This document shows, one piece after another, positions 21,893 through 33,341 of a stretch of 64,000 nt of DNA (the stretch's first letter is position 1; the number at the start of each line of letters is the position of its first letter). Origin of the DNA: Tetmemena sp. SeJ-2015 (taxonomy: Eukaryota; Ciliophora; Spirotrichea; Sporadotrichida; Oxytrichidae). The DNA is taken from the NCBI GenBank assembly GCA_027382625.1, contig JAJKFJ010022690.1, positions 80,673 through 144,672 on the forward strand. Reading direction: 5' to 3'. Made by a program: the position numbers and the translations under genes. The notes beneath the pieces were generated by a model. The model made no database searches, was not told the DNA's origin, and was given only the letters and a program-made list of their open reading frames with translations.

Positions 21893-22516
21893 ATGAAAAC
21901 AGAAAGGAAGTCTCTATTTGAGTAGAAGCAATCTGAAAAAATTGACGACAAAAGCAATTAAGAGCAGACTGTGATTAAGAAATAGTTTGAAAAAGACTTT
22001 AAGTCTTTTATAGATCTAGCCCGAGAAAAGGTTGATTACTATATGAAAGAGAAGCTATTTAGGATGGAAGTTTAAAATCAGATTCAGGCTTTCGTAAAGG
22101 CTAATAACTAGCAATTGTCTGAAAATTTAGACATTAAGTACAATAAGGAGCATTTAAAACACTACATCTTAAGAAGGAATACTGCTTTTGAGGAAGACAT
22201 TTTTAAGTACTTTTACCCCTTCTGCATGATAAACTGCTGTGGAATGACTTTTTTCATTCTCAGGAAGACGAATGCGTTAACTAAGTTCTTAGGGACGGTC
22301 TGTATGTTTCAGTACGTCTACTTCCTATTCTCGTTTCCAGTGGAAGCATGGCACTTTCACAAGAGAGCTCTCAGCAGAGAAAAACCCTATGCTTAGTTCA
22401 TGAGGGACAAGTATATACAAAAGTTCCCTGCCAGCTGGAAAACTCAAATATATCAAAGAATCAATAGCGACTTAGAGAAATAGTATTCTCAAGACTTTAA
22501 GATTTTAAAAATATGA
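21893..22516 (+). CDS. Small two-TM membrane protein, unrecognised
   Basis: Uninterrupted frame of about 207 residues from Met 21,893 (MKTERKSLFEQKQ) to TGA at 22,514, with TAA/TAG as Gln. The N-terminal half is charged and helical. Two hydrophobic segments follow at residues about 110-127 (FYPFCMINCCGMTFFIL) and 135-155 (FLGTVCMFQYVYFLFSFPVE), then a hydrophilic tail with FPASWKTQIYQRI. There is no signal peptide. The clean frame and composition indicate a real gene, but the family is unknown. Confidence 0.7.
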
Positions 22517-22595
22517 TCTCTCTCTCATATTCTTCACTCCCTTAATACGAAGACTAGATTGAGGATTACGAATTAATTTAAGTTCAAATTATAAA

Positions 22596-24296
22596 ATGGA
22601 AAATTCTTCTTCCTCCAGCTAAGAGCAAACTCAACATAGTTAAGCTCCCATGGTTAATCCTTTCTTCAAGCAAGGAACCTAGAATCCAAGTAAGGAAATT
22701 TTTAATATCTCTCTCTTCTTAAAAGCAAAACCCTAATTAAATGATAGGCTTTCAGAGTATTATAAATAATTCCGAGAAGCCTTTAAATGCTCTGAATACT
22801 TTCTTTGGGAAAAGTGCGCCTTCAAGCAATCAAGGACAGACTTATAGTTGGCAGCCATAATAAAATAAGAATCAAGTGCCTGTTTAATAAACAGGTCCAC
22901 AATCATTTTTAACTGATAAACCTAGTCCCATTTCATTTACGGGATTAGGTTAATTTAAGCAGCAGACGCTTTCATTCAATAGCACTAGCCAAAGCTATTA
23001 AATTAAATTGTTTTAAGGTAAATAATTTCATAAAGCACTAATTTGCCCCTTGTTGGAACATAGACCTAAGATCCTAATTAAAATAGTTTTGAGACACCAA
23101 AGAATCAAGATAAAAATGTGAGTTAATTTGTGTCACAAAGTACCTTTGAAGAAGAGAAGGCTTCAACTTTTTTTATTGTATTAAATATTCTTAAATACTC
23201 AAGAGAAAGATGAATTGTAGGCCTACTTATCTCCTGCGCCTGAAAATTAGAATCTTGTGACCCCTAAAAAGAATCACTAGCATGCTTACAGATAAGAGGA
23301 GAGTAAGAATAAAGCTTTGAATGGGTCGTTTACTGAGGAAGAAAATGATGATATAGATCTGGAATTTGTTGATAAGTAAGGAAAAAATGTCTAAATTATA
23401 ATTAATTATAAGACTATTTCAATTTTAAGGCAATAAAGTTTAAAGTACTCTGATAAAATAGATCTTTTTCTCAAACTCAAAGCAGCCACCATAAGTCAAC
23501 GGAACAAGTCAGCTGCAACAAAATCCAATTAAGTAACAGAATGTTTAAAACCCTACTATGGCATAAAATGCACCAGGCATAAAAATGAATCCTCCCTTCA
23601 AAGGCCCAACGCAAGTACCTCCAAATCCGCAATTTAATAATTTTAAGCAAGATAAGAAATAGATGGGAACATATCACTTATATTATTTATAAATTTTATG
23701 ATCTTTAACAGTTAAAGGTGACATTAAAACAGAAGTGTTGAGATACATTATGGTGAACGCTCATTTGTAAATATATTTGTTGTATGCATAGCTGTGCTTG
23801 GTTGATAAGCCCGAATAAGTTATCTCTAATCAGATACTGCTAGAGGGAGCTCTTTTGATAGACTCAGTGCTCTCCGCAGATGAGACCATTGTTCTTAGAG
23901 AGTTCCTCAACTCACGATTGCTCATTAGTTTATATCAAAGTAGTTCTTTCAACCACAAATCAGTCGAAGGCTTTTTGAATATGCGAATTAATAAAAAAAT
24001 TATAAGAAATGTATTAAATGCAAAGAGGGTTAGGAAAAGAGCAACACATCAAGGAGGAGAATAGAATGAATATATATGCTAGAGTGTGGTCAGCTCTAAT
24101 AGAATTAAACGCTATTCTCAACCCTGGTGAGAAGGAGGCCATAATTGAAACTTAAAAGAAGCAGCCCAAAGCTTTTGAAAAGGTCTATAAAATCAGAGAA
24201 GGCTTATTAAAAACTGACTCTACATAAAAGCTTATCTAGAACAAAGTATTTTTATTTTTAAAAAGAATAAATAATCGCTTTATTACCTAAGTTTGA
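22596..24296 (+). CDS. Gln/Asn/Pro-rich protein with helical C-terminus, unrecognised
   Basis: Starts MENSSSSSQEQTQHSQAP at 22,596. After a 36-bp intron it continues with a low-complexity region bearing scattered NPFF, FFGKSAP and FTGLGQFKQQ motifs. These are FG-like but too sparse to call a nucleoporin. Further exons read TNLPLVGTQTQDPNQNSFET, an acidic part, and a Pro/Gln-rich segment (QPPQVNGTSQLQQNP...NPPFKGPTQVPP). The helical C-terminal part VKGDIKTEVLRYIMVNAHLQ...ALLIDSVLSADETIVLREFL, then ARVWSALIELNAILNPGEKE, looks like an alpha-solenoid fragment. At least four introns or IESs lie between blocks. Function unknown; a COPII or nucleoporin relative is possible but not shown. Confidence 0.6.
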
Positions 24297-24377
24297 TTGA
24301 AATTAAAAATGTTGAGCTTCTAAGTGAATCGTTTAGAATTATAAAACGAGAAAAAGAGGAAAATTATTAAAAATAGA

Positions 24378-26017
24378 ATGGTATGGATTGAAGAATGCTT
24401 TGTCCTCGCTTCTTAACCGAATCAAACCGGGGTGATAACTTACACTAGATGCTCTTTGTAAGAGATATTAACCCAAATATCTCTAAGGCTTAATATAGAT
24501 ATATCTTAGTCATTTTTATAGCGAGTGTTCTCTGTCTCTTGATGGCAAGCTTGCTGATTTATGAAATTAAAAGTGCAAGGTATAAAATCAGAGCGCTGTT
24601 TGGGCTAAAGAGCTTAATATTTATGCTGTGCATAATAATCTGCACTGGTAAGTCAATTTAATCTCCAGCTGTTCTGAAATTGTATAATCTCACTGTATCT
24701 GTAGATGTGGCAACCCATTACTCAGTACTTCCTGATACACTACTGATCTACTCCTTCATTTTCCTGGAGACTTGCAAGTTTATGACTTTCTTTCTAGTGT
24801 GCTTTTACTTCTTCGTGAGCGTGATTGATGTGCTCCCAAATAAGCAAATGTGGAGCAATGCGCTCAAGATCTTTCTTATTACTGGCTTAGTGATTGAATT
24901 ACTTGGACTCTTTCTCCTTATAATCTACAGGAGCACTTTCAGTGAGTAATCGAGCAAGTTGTGTGTGGATCCTATCTTCCTTGTTATTCGCGTAGGAGGA
25001 GAGCTGATAACTTTTGTGTTCCTTGGGATAGGAATATCTATTACCAAAATGGTTAAGAACTTTCAGAGAGAAACTATTTTCGAGAAGACTACTCTGCTAG
25101 AGGCACAAACCAGAGCACTCAGGCGACTTTGGTAAGTTAATCAATAAAATGAGTGGTTTCTTGAAGTTAGCTTTGTGTATAGGATTACGATAATCTGCTT
25201 CGTTTTGACTTGCTGTTTCCAAATTGGCTACGATACATTTGTGTACGTGAACTTTTAAAGAAGGAGATCGTGCGATGTGCTGATTAATCAATTTGATCTG
25301 AATGAGGTGCTGTGGATTCTCTCTAGAACCATATCCAACTCTTATTGGATGATTCCCATACTCATCGTATTTTGGCCAAGTGAATGGAAATGCAAAAGAC
25401 ATGCCAAGCAGCAAACTAAGAACAAAAAGAAGAAGTAAGGAAATAAGAAACAAGTCAGTGTTAATGTCAGGTGTTCAACTGGTGACTCCTTTTTTCACGA
25501 AGATAATTTACTACATATAAATTTATAAGAATTACAAACTTTTAATTAGAATGAATAAGCATAAGATATTTTAATAAGAGAAAATGTAAAACATAATTAC
25601 AATTTTTAAGATACAGAAGCAGATGATGACATACTCAACATGGATAAGTCATTGCATAGAGATAGCAACATTAGCGATGGCTCTTACTTTGACGTGGACG
25701 CAACGCCTACTAGAGGCACTGGAAAGGGGCTTGGAAAATACATTCAAAATATGTTCAAAATGTCTGGGAATTCTACACAACTTGCTCATTTATAACTTTA
25801 TTATAAAGTGCAGGGAATCAGAGGGGATTTGCCCAATCATTCAGTCCCCAGTTCAGACATCGAGCCTCAGACATCTCTGTTGTCTCAGACGTTTCAGAGA
25901 GGGGAATATGATTCCATGATCAATTGCGGATTTTAGCCTTTTAAATTGTAAAAATACAGTGCTATAGATTAATTTAACTTAATAAATGCCAATTTTATAA
26001 TAATAACACCTATATAA
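24378..26017 (+). CDS. Seven-transmembrane protein, tandem copy 1
   Basis: First of three tandem paralogues. Start MVWIEECFVLASQP at 24,378; an intron near 24,457, then TM1 YRYILVIFIASVLCLLMASL, TM2 LIFMLCIIICT, a 21-bp intron, TM3 in the IFLETCKFMTFFLVCFYFFV block, TM4 FLITGLVIELLGLFLLII, TM5 PIFLVIRVGGELITFVFLGI, TM6 YRITIICFVLTCCFQIGY, TM7 ILSRTISNSYWMIPILIVFW, then a long hydrophilic tail with Asp/Glu clusters. The topology is GPCR-like but no classical GPCR motif (DRY, NPxxY) is seen. No TGA separates this frame from copy 2: the frame stays open through the Met at 26,018, so the end given is only the start of copy 2. Confidence 0.7.
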
Positions 26018-27788
26018 ATGATTAGGATATTAAAATGTTTTACTGACTCTGCTTCTGAGCAGGTCCTCGACAAAGATGGGCATTTAACTATGCCCTAGAG
26101 ATCAATTGCTCGCTGCTATTTGTATCCTTTCTTGAATTTTGTAACACCCTATAGCTATATCTTGTTGGCGATAGTGGCTATCATAGCCCTGGTGCTCATT
26201 GGGATTCTAAGTTCAATAGAAATCAAGAAGCGAATACACAACCCTGCAAGATTCATCAGAGTCAAACCTATGATCCTTCTCTGCTGCTCACTCTATCTCA
26301 TAGGTAATTTTAGACCCTGGTTTATGTTTTTAGATATCGCAGTCCACTATCTCTTTCTCTCTGGGTTTGCGGTAGTAAAAATATAATACTTAAATATATG
26401 CCCATTAAGTGTTCTCATTCATCTTTCTGGAGTCTATGAGATTCTTCTGCTTCTTCCTGGTCTGTTACTACTTCTGTCTGAAAACAGTTAACGTACTGCT
26501 GCGCAGAAAGACTTGGCTTTTCTTGCTAAAAGTGTTTCTGATCATAAACATTAATTGGGTCGTCGTGGCACTTGTCCTCATAGAACTCCAATCTGGTTTC
26601 ATTGAAAACTATCAAGACATTAATATAATTAAAAGGCAATATGAACATGTATATGATATAGCTGATAATTTAATAAAAAAGAAAATAAAATGGAATAAGT
26701 CAGTGGCCGTTGAATGTGTCTGATTTAAATAATTATTACACTATTCGATTCAGCATAAAATTCTTATAAATTTTCATCCTTGTAACTTTGTATGGGAGAG
26801 CTCAGTCAAAAGTTATAAACGACACAAGTTCCAATGAAGATGATGAAGATGGTGAAGATGAATAAGAAGAATGAGTGAGTCATATCTCGCTGTTAAGAGG
26901 TGCCGTGAAGATGATTAAAGAAGAAACACATATTAGTTTTCAATAACCTATCGAATAATCTAGAGATTAGGGGATGATTTGTGATTTCAACTGCCACCAT
27001 TTTGCAACTCGCCATTTATTATTTTAACCAATCATCGATTTTAATTAAAATTCCAACTATAATAGACTACAACTTATGCTTTGAACCAATTTTCCTAATC
27101 TTAAGAAGTGGAGGGGAGGTAGTAACAATCGTTTTCGCAATAATAGGTGTCGTCATCACAAGAAGCGTGTACCAATTCTAAAAGTCTCAAATATTTATCA
27201 AGCCTGAGCAGAGGGAAAGACAGAAAAAGGCTATTAGAAATCTTTAAAAAAATGACTCTATAATTACCTCTATAATTATTTATCTTTGGTAATTTTGATA
27301 AATTCTAATGAGTTAATTTAGGATTGTAATTGGCACATTTTTGTTTGTAGTGTTATTGCTAATCACATACGACGTGCTCATGATATACGACGATAAAGTT
27401 GAAAATTGTGACTTTCTTTTCAAAAAGAATATGGTAATAAACGAACTGTTGTGGCTTTTCACTCGTTCAGTAGAGCACCTACTTTGGGTTTTCCCTATTA
27501 TATATGTCTTCTGGCCAACCAGGGTTAAAAAGGATTCACAAGACCTCTCTCAAGATAATTTATAACTACTAAGATTTCTATTTTTAAGACAAAGAAATCT
27601 TAGATGATCTATGCAATGAGGACAGCCCTGACGATGATGAGAGAACGCATTAATGCAGTATAGAGGGAGGAGGATCAGTTTTGGTGGAGAGCAATTAATC
27701 AAGATTCGTAATGCTCCTCAATAAAACAGTCGAAAGAGATCTTGACAGCGAGCCTCAGTCAATCGAATCTAGGGATAAGTTACTTTGA
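26018..27788 (+). CDS. Seven-transmembrane protein, tandem copy 2, split by an IES
   Basis: Paralogue of the gene just upstream. Start MIRILKCFTDSASEQ; TM1 YSYILLAIVAIIALVLIGIL, TM2 PMILLCCSLYLIG, an intron or IES at about 26,373-26,408, then FSFIFLESMRFFCFFLVCYY matching TM3 of copy 1, and TM4 around NWVVVALVLIELQ. After the 458-bp IES (26,608-27,069), NLCFEPIFLILRSGGEVV matches copy 1 TM5 (KLCVDPIFLVIRVGGELI). It ends with a WVFPIIYVFWPTRVKKDS helix and an acidic tail to TGA at 27,786. A frame change near 27,300 and one near 27,570 need introns or small IESs. Confidence 0.7.
26608..27069. other. IES, 458 bp, pointer ACTA, carrying a gene relic
   Basis: ACTA at 26,608-26,611 and 27,066-27,069. 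Joining at the repeat reads GFIENYNLCFEPIF, which lines up with STFSEQSSKLCVDPIF of the neighbouring paralogue without gap in the conserved part. The interior is AT-rich, has stops in all frames, and contains copy 2 of the dispersed fragment also found at 590-1000. Confidence 0.75.
26690..27040 (+). repeat. Decayed gene fragment, copy 2 of a dispersed repeat
   Basis: Relative of 590-1000, lying inside the IES. It keeps KWNKSVAVEC and SHISLLRGAVKMIKEETHI, with TGA stops and frame changes between. It adds an Asp/Glu-rich stretch (EDDEDGEDEQEE) that copy 1 lacks. Confidence 0.6.
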
Positions 27789-28010
27789 ATATGGAATAAT
27801 AGTAAATCTAACATCAAATATTGATATAGCCTCTAATTAAAAGATTCTTCTTGTAATATTAATATAAACCAGAGAAGAAAAAAGATAGATTTTTGCATTA
27901 TAAAAGTTAGATTCATACCTCTATTTATTAATTCTAAGAGTTCATCTCAATCATCTAATTACTTTCAATAGTGATTAAGAATCATTTAAATTATAGGATT
28001 TGTTAATAAA

Positions 28011-29454
28011 ATGAGTAGAATAGTAGATTGCTTCAACTCTGTGAAATCTGAACAAGCTAAATTTGAAAATTTCACTTACTACCATTCGCAAGATGACTCA
28101 ATCCTTGGAGCGAAGCTGACTGATGACTTTTATATTGAATAGATATTTAACTTGCTCGGAATAGATGAAACCCCCATGATTAAAGTTTCAAAATCAATGA
28201 GTAAATGCATAGGGTATCAATATTTACTTTTTAACTGATGCATGATTTAGGTATACAATTTTGTCAGTATTCGGCTTTCTCTCGGCATTTGCATTTTTGG
28301 TTTTAATCTACCATGAGTTTAAGAGAGTAAATAAAAAGACCTTCAAGTAAGCCTGCAAAGGAATTTTACTTAACTCGAAAATGATGGCATTTATAAATTG
28401 CTTTGCTTATCAAGGAGGTATAAATAAACACTCTTACTTTCTCTAACATTTTATAGATGTTTTCCTTCACTACATGTTTTTCAAGGATGGAGTAATCAAA
28501 AATATGTCACTTGTCTTTCTGGAGAGAACTAAATTCTCATGCTTTTCTCTTATAGTGTATTACTTTTCTGCAAAAGCTATTCTACCTACTTCAAAAATTT
28601 GGATTTTATCTCTCCGCATTTTTATGTAAGATTCATGATCTATAAGTGACTTAATCTTTAGGGCGTTTAATTTGCTGTTCGTTTTGGTATCAACATTTAT
28701 CCTAGAAATAAAAACCGGATATCTTGATGACGATCCTCACTAACTGTGTGATTCCTCAGTCTATTTTTACATATCCTCGGGTAGTTGGATAGTTACAGCC
28801 TTCTTCTTTTGTTTAGGACTTGCTATAACTCAACAAGTGAAGAAGCAAATTCATATGTCAAAATCCATTGCATCTGAGATGAGAAGAAATTCTACTCAAG
28901 CATTAAAATTTTAATTGGTCTTTAAATAGAAGCATTGAAGTATATGTGGTAAGAAATCTCTTATCATTCTGACGATATTTTATGATAGGATTATCATAAT
29001 AGACTTCACCGTAGTTTGCGCCATGGAAATGTACTATGACATTACACTTTTCGTTTCAACTGATTTAGACTGTGATGTAGCTTACCCTGGCCAAGATACT
29101 TTAAACTAGTTCATTTGGATGACGTAGAGACTACTATGTCATCTTTGTTGGGCATTCCCTGTCCTATATGTCTTTTGGAGAAAGAAGTTCTTCAAGTGTC
29201 TATTTTGCCAAACTTGCAGAAAGAAGAAAAGAGTTGTGAATAATTAATGCTTGTTTGCTTTTAACGTGAATTAAAACGGAGATATGGAAACTCGCACAAG
29301 AAATAATGACACAGTATCAGATAACACTATAGCTTTTGAAGATTAGGCTCTCTTAAGTTAAAATGAAAGCCATAACATGACCTCATCTTTTATTTCACAC
29401 GGTTCTAAAATTTCATAAGAAGACTAAAATGGTAGTCTCTTAAAACACGACTGA
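28011..29454 (+). CDS. Seven-transmembrane protein, tandem copy 3
   Basis: Third, more diverged paralogue, starting MSRIVDCFNSVKSEQ at 28,011. An intron at about 28,207-28,250 leads to TM1 TILSVFGFLSAFAFLVLIYH. Later segments include MSLVFLERTKFSCFSLIVYY (equivalent to the IFLE..F block of copies 1-2), SLRIFM, FNLLFVLVSTFILEI, SGSWIVTAFFFCLGLAIT, and the final helix LLCHLCWAFPVLYVFWRKK, matching the IPILIVFWP/FPIIYVFWP helix. The tail contains a Cys/Lys cluster (CLFCQTCRKKKR). It ends in TGA at 29,452. Conserved position of the FLE..xF and VFW motifs across the three copies defines the family; ligand and function unknown. Confidence 0.7.
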
Positions 29455-29623
29455 TCAAATATCTCAAATTCAAATATACTATCGAGAATTAATTATGCCT
29501 TATAAGTTTGTATAAGAGGCCATATTTCACATTTTACAAAAGTTTGTAATTTTAAATTCTAAAATTCCTAAAAAAGTTTGCAAAATGTACCATCATTCAT
29601 GTTTTTTTAGTAACCTTTTTAGG

Positions 29624-31540
29624 ATGAAATTTAGGAGCGATCAAAATTAGCTTTTCGGCAACACTGAATAGTAAGATTATCAAAGGTAAGATGACTATTC
29701 CATTTTTTGATGAGTGATTTTTGAGTTTCATTAAATTTTAGCGCTAACCAGTCGCAATCATAAATAAACAAGAGTTGCTATCAAAATGTTGCTTTTGACA
29801 TCACTAATCCTTCTTGGGATGATTATATTTTATTTGACTTCGAAGTTATACATATTTTGGGTCATGGCAGCTATGGAACCATCTATAAAGTGAGGAAGAA
29901 GTGTAAGTTTAGATTTTCAATTTTACAAAATTGGCAATTGAATTCTTTGTCAGAAAGCAAAAAGATCTATGTTATCAAAGAAGTGGACACCAGCTCAATT
30001 TTAAATTATTTTCATTAAATGTCGAAAAAGCAGAGTTTTGAAGCCCTGGAAGAAATAAACATTATGGGCATAGTCGAATCTCCACACATCGTCAAGTATT
30101 ACGATTCCTTCGTTTCTGAGAAAACCAAAATCAACATCATTATGGAGTTCTGCGAGCATGGAGACTTGCACTCATATCTTGGAAAGCTACAAGGCAAGCA
30201 TTTAAATCACCTTTCTTTGTCTCCTTATTTAATTTAAATGAGAACAAAATCTGGAAGTTCTTCATACAGATAACTCTAGGGATGTACAGTTTACACTCGC
30301 AAAACATCCTTCACAGAGATTTGAAGACCTTAAACATATTCTTGACTAAGGACAACCAAATTAGGATAGGAGATCTGGGAGTGGCAAAGATTTTGTCCTC
30401 TGCTGAAAACTTTGTGAAGTCAAAAGTTGGTACTCCCTACTACCTATCTCCTGAGGTGTGTGAAGACAGACCTTACAACAACAAAAGCGATATTTGGTCT
30501 CTTGGATGTGTGCTCTATGAAATTTGTTGTCTCAAGCATCCATTTGAAGCTAAAAATGAGGCTGAATTGCTTTTAAAGATCATTAAAGGAAAGTATGAGT
30601 CGCTCCCTAAGCGCTATTCCAAGGAATTAGCGGATTTGGTACACAGCTGTTTAATGAAAGACTTACAATAAAAGGCCATCCATCTAAGATATCATTCTTA
30701 ATTAAAGTAAGGTTTTGAATTTGTGCTAACAATAGTTTAGACTTTTAGAATAAAGCATTCCTTTTGAAGATTAGACTTCCCTTGAAAAGATCTGAAGAAG
30801 GAGTGAATGGGAGTGAGCCGCATCAACCCAAACCTTCAATACCCAGGCTGGATCTTACCCAAAATACCTCCACTTTATACTAGTCGAAAAACTATAGTTA
30901 GGGCGGTAACCTTCCTTCATCTTAAGCCTCTGCATCTAAGGAATAGATTGCACTTTAGACAAATAACTCAAAATCTAAATTCCAAAATGCTTAAAACTAG
31001 GAGAAGTAGGATTCTAAAAGATCCATCATAGAGAAAAGAAGGAGCTCTGCTTTGCATTCTCTTGGGTAATAGAAAGTTTCACCTTTGAAAAGCCTTAAGA
31101 AAATTGGCTCTAAGGTCAGTAACTAGAGTAGAGATGAGTCTCTGAGTGACTAAGAGAAAACCTAGAAAATTGGAGGCATAATGAGGAAGATCCCTTCTTA
31201 AAGCAACATGAGTACTATTTAACAAAGGCAAAATCAATCACTACTTTAAAATGGTGAAGGAGGCATTTTATAGAGCAAGTATAAGCTTGGAATGGAGGAT
31301 CAAGATGTTATACCTGAAGAGGGAGTGACTAGGCACTAATTGAGAAATCAGATGAAAAATCTCTCCAAAAGATAGCAAGAGCAACTTTTGAAAATAAGAA
31401 AGAAGTAACAGAATATATTTTATTGTAATACCCTTCTCGGTAACTATTAGGAAACTCTAATTAAATGGTAATTTGTAATAAATTAGCAATAATTAAGCAA
31501 GTCATCATAAAAACTTGAAACTTAGAACAGACAGAATTGA
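29624..31540 (+). CDS. NEK: NIMA-related (NEK-like) Ser/Thr kinase
   Basis: Start MKFRSDQNQLFG at 29,624. Introns at about 29,682-29,735 and 29,904-29,954. The N-lobe has the glycine loop LGHGSYGTIYKV and VIKEVD (catalytic Lys). Then come HIVKYYDSFVSE, hinge IIMEFCEHGDLHSYL, catalytic loop ILHRDLKTLNIFLT, IGDLGVAKIL (DLG in place of DFG, common in NEKs), activation segment KVGTPYYLSPEVCEDRPYNN, KSDIWSLGCVLYEICCLKHPF. A 32-bp IES (30,200-30,239) splits the hinge region. One extra A near 30,670 shifts the C-lobe end out of RPSIQDIIL. The tail after the next intron is Gln/Lys/Ser-rich, to TGA at 31,538. NEKs act in cilia and cell cycle. Confidence 0.9.
30200..30239. other. IES, 32 bp, pointer ATTTAAAT
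   Basis: ATTTAAAT at 30,200-30,207 and 30,232-30,239. Excision of 32 bases joins LQGKH to LNENKIWKFFIQI, the expected continuity of a kinase alpha-D/E region; left in place it shifts the frame. No GT-AG ends fit. Confidence 0.88.
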
Positions 31541-31716
31541 ATTTATGATTAAATATATTTTGAAGTACAAATTTTGAAACCTCTTTGTTTTTAGAAACAA
31601 ATTTGAATTCATATCGAAGCGTTTAATACTTTAGTTTCAATAGATATCGAGAGTTTTATGTTTTATTTAAGGTTGGAAGGCAAAGTTTAGATGATAAAAG
31701 TTTCAAGCCCTCTAAC

Positions 31717-33307
31717 ATGAGACTAAACTTGCAAAGATAAGCCTCAAATATTTCAGATCAATCAGAAAAGCCAGAGGGAAAAACTTAAAAGCACAAGAAC
31801 TAAAAGGAGTTCTCAGACATAAACACTAATTAAGGCTTTCCATCTGCGAGACTCACTAAATTTAGCTAGGCCAAAAATGAGTAATCTATGAGCAAAGGAA
31901 TCAAAAATCCTAAGATAAAGCCTAATTTGCAGACTAAATCTGGTGGAGTCAAGAAAATAGGCTTACAGAAAACAACCATGAAATTAGATAAAACTAACAT
32001 CACTAAAAATACATAATTCAAATTAAAGTCAGTTAATTTTTTGCTCATTTATACAGCCAAGATCAGTGATCCTACCAGGAAAACTTCTGATGATACAAGA
32101 AAGATGCTTTTTGAAAAGTTCAATCAGAGGCACAAGAAATTGAAACAGCTCTCAGAGCCGCTGAATGAGCAACTTAATCTCATAAAAACAAGGATTAAAA
32201 ATGCTAAGAATCAATCCTTAAGCTAGCAGTAATCGTCAGGGGATAATAAAACCATTAAAGAGGGCACGATTTCATCAAAATCTTCTAATAAATTTCAAAT
32301 GAGCGGGATGCTTTTGAAAAGCAAGGGAGAGTAAGATATTGAAAATGCAAAGCTGATTGAAGAGGAAGAAGAAAAGGAAGATGAGCTTGGTGATTTGCTT
32401 GATGATGAAGAGTTAGAGATGCTTTTGCTAGGAGGTTAAGACCTTATAAATGAGCTACCATTATTTGCTATTAGTTAAATAAGTACTATATTTACGCATA
32501 TATTATTTGATAGCAGATATAGAGGTTAAAAAGTAGACTTAACAAGAAGGCTTAGTTACCTTGAAGAGGATAAAAGAGATTATTTCCAGTAGTCACTTTT
32601 TGACATAGAAAGCGATGATGACAAGCTTGATGAGTTTAATTTCGATCCATTTGCATTTTCCAAGCAAGAGATTCTAGATGATATCTTGCAAGAGTCAGCT
32701 TTGATATCTTAGTAGTAAGATAGATCATCTAAGAGACACAGAGCTATTAAATCCTCCGATGCTAACATACAGGGTTTTGCTAATATGGCTAACTAAGTAA
32801 ATTAGGGTTCAAACCATAAAGAAAGAGAGCACCTTGACTCTTAGCCAGATTAGAGATCGTCTTCTGAGCATTCCTTAAAGCTAACTGCAACTCACCAGAA
32901 TTTGAAAGAGTTCTTTCTTAATCAAAACGATGATCAGTATTAGAATAGCAACGGTGGCTCTGAGATCAAACTGCATCAGTCAATAGAGAAATTCTTGGAA
33001 ACTTATGATAACAGATCCATAGATATGGTAAGACAGTTGTCATTTTTTGCTTAACGATTTTTAGAGCTTTGAACAATAGTCAATTAGAAATATAAATTTC
33101 AGCGTGGATGGAGATCTACTGAAAGAGAGAATAAAAGAGATAGAGACTAGGATTAAAACCAATAGATAGAAGTGTCTACTTCTCTGTCAGAATTAAAATA
33201 CTGTAGTTGAAGATTGCATTTATGCGGTTAATCAATCGCTCAAAAAGGTTAAAATTATAGTAGAATTATTTTAGCAACCATAAATTGAAATTTTTTTTTT
33301 TAATTGA
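31717..33307 (+). CDS. Ser/Lys/Asp-rich protein, unrecognised
   Basis: First Met used is 31,717 (MRLNLQRQASNISDQ); the frame is open further upstream, so an earlier exon may exist. Composition: basic Lys/Thr-rich N-terminus, a helical block near 32,050-32,210 (RKMLFEKFNQRHKKLKQL), acidic stretches (EEEEKEDELGDLLDDEELEM), a likely 79-bp intron or IES at about 32,437-32,515, an Asp-rich segment with DDKLDEFNFDPFAFSKQEIL, a 37-bp intron at about 33,029-33,065, and a coiled-coil end with a CLLLCQNQNT cysteine pair. A frame slip lies near 32,560. Stop TGA at 33,305. No family recognised. Confidence 0.6.
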
Positions 33308-33341
33308 TATATAAATTGTAAATTTTTATAATCCTTATTAC

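Noticed and set aside
25623..25919. A 98-codon ORF in the tail of the first 7TM gene
   Set aside because: It is in another frame; the frame continuous with the 7TM domain is open here in the ciliate code and has an acidic tail matching copy 2.
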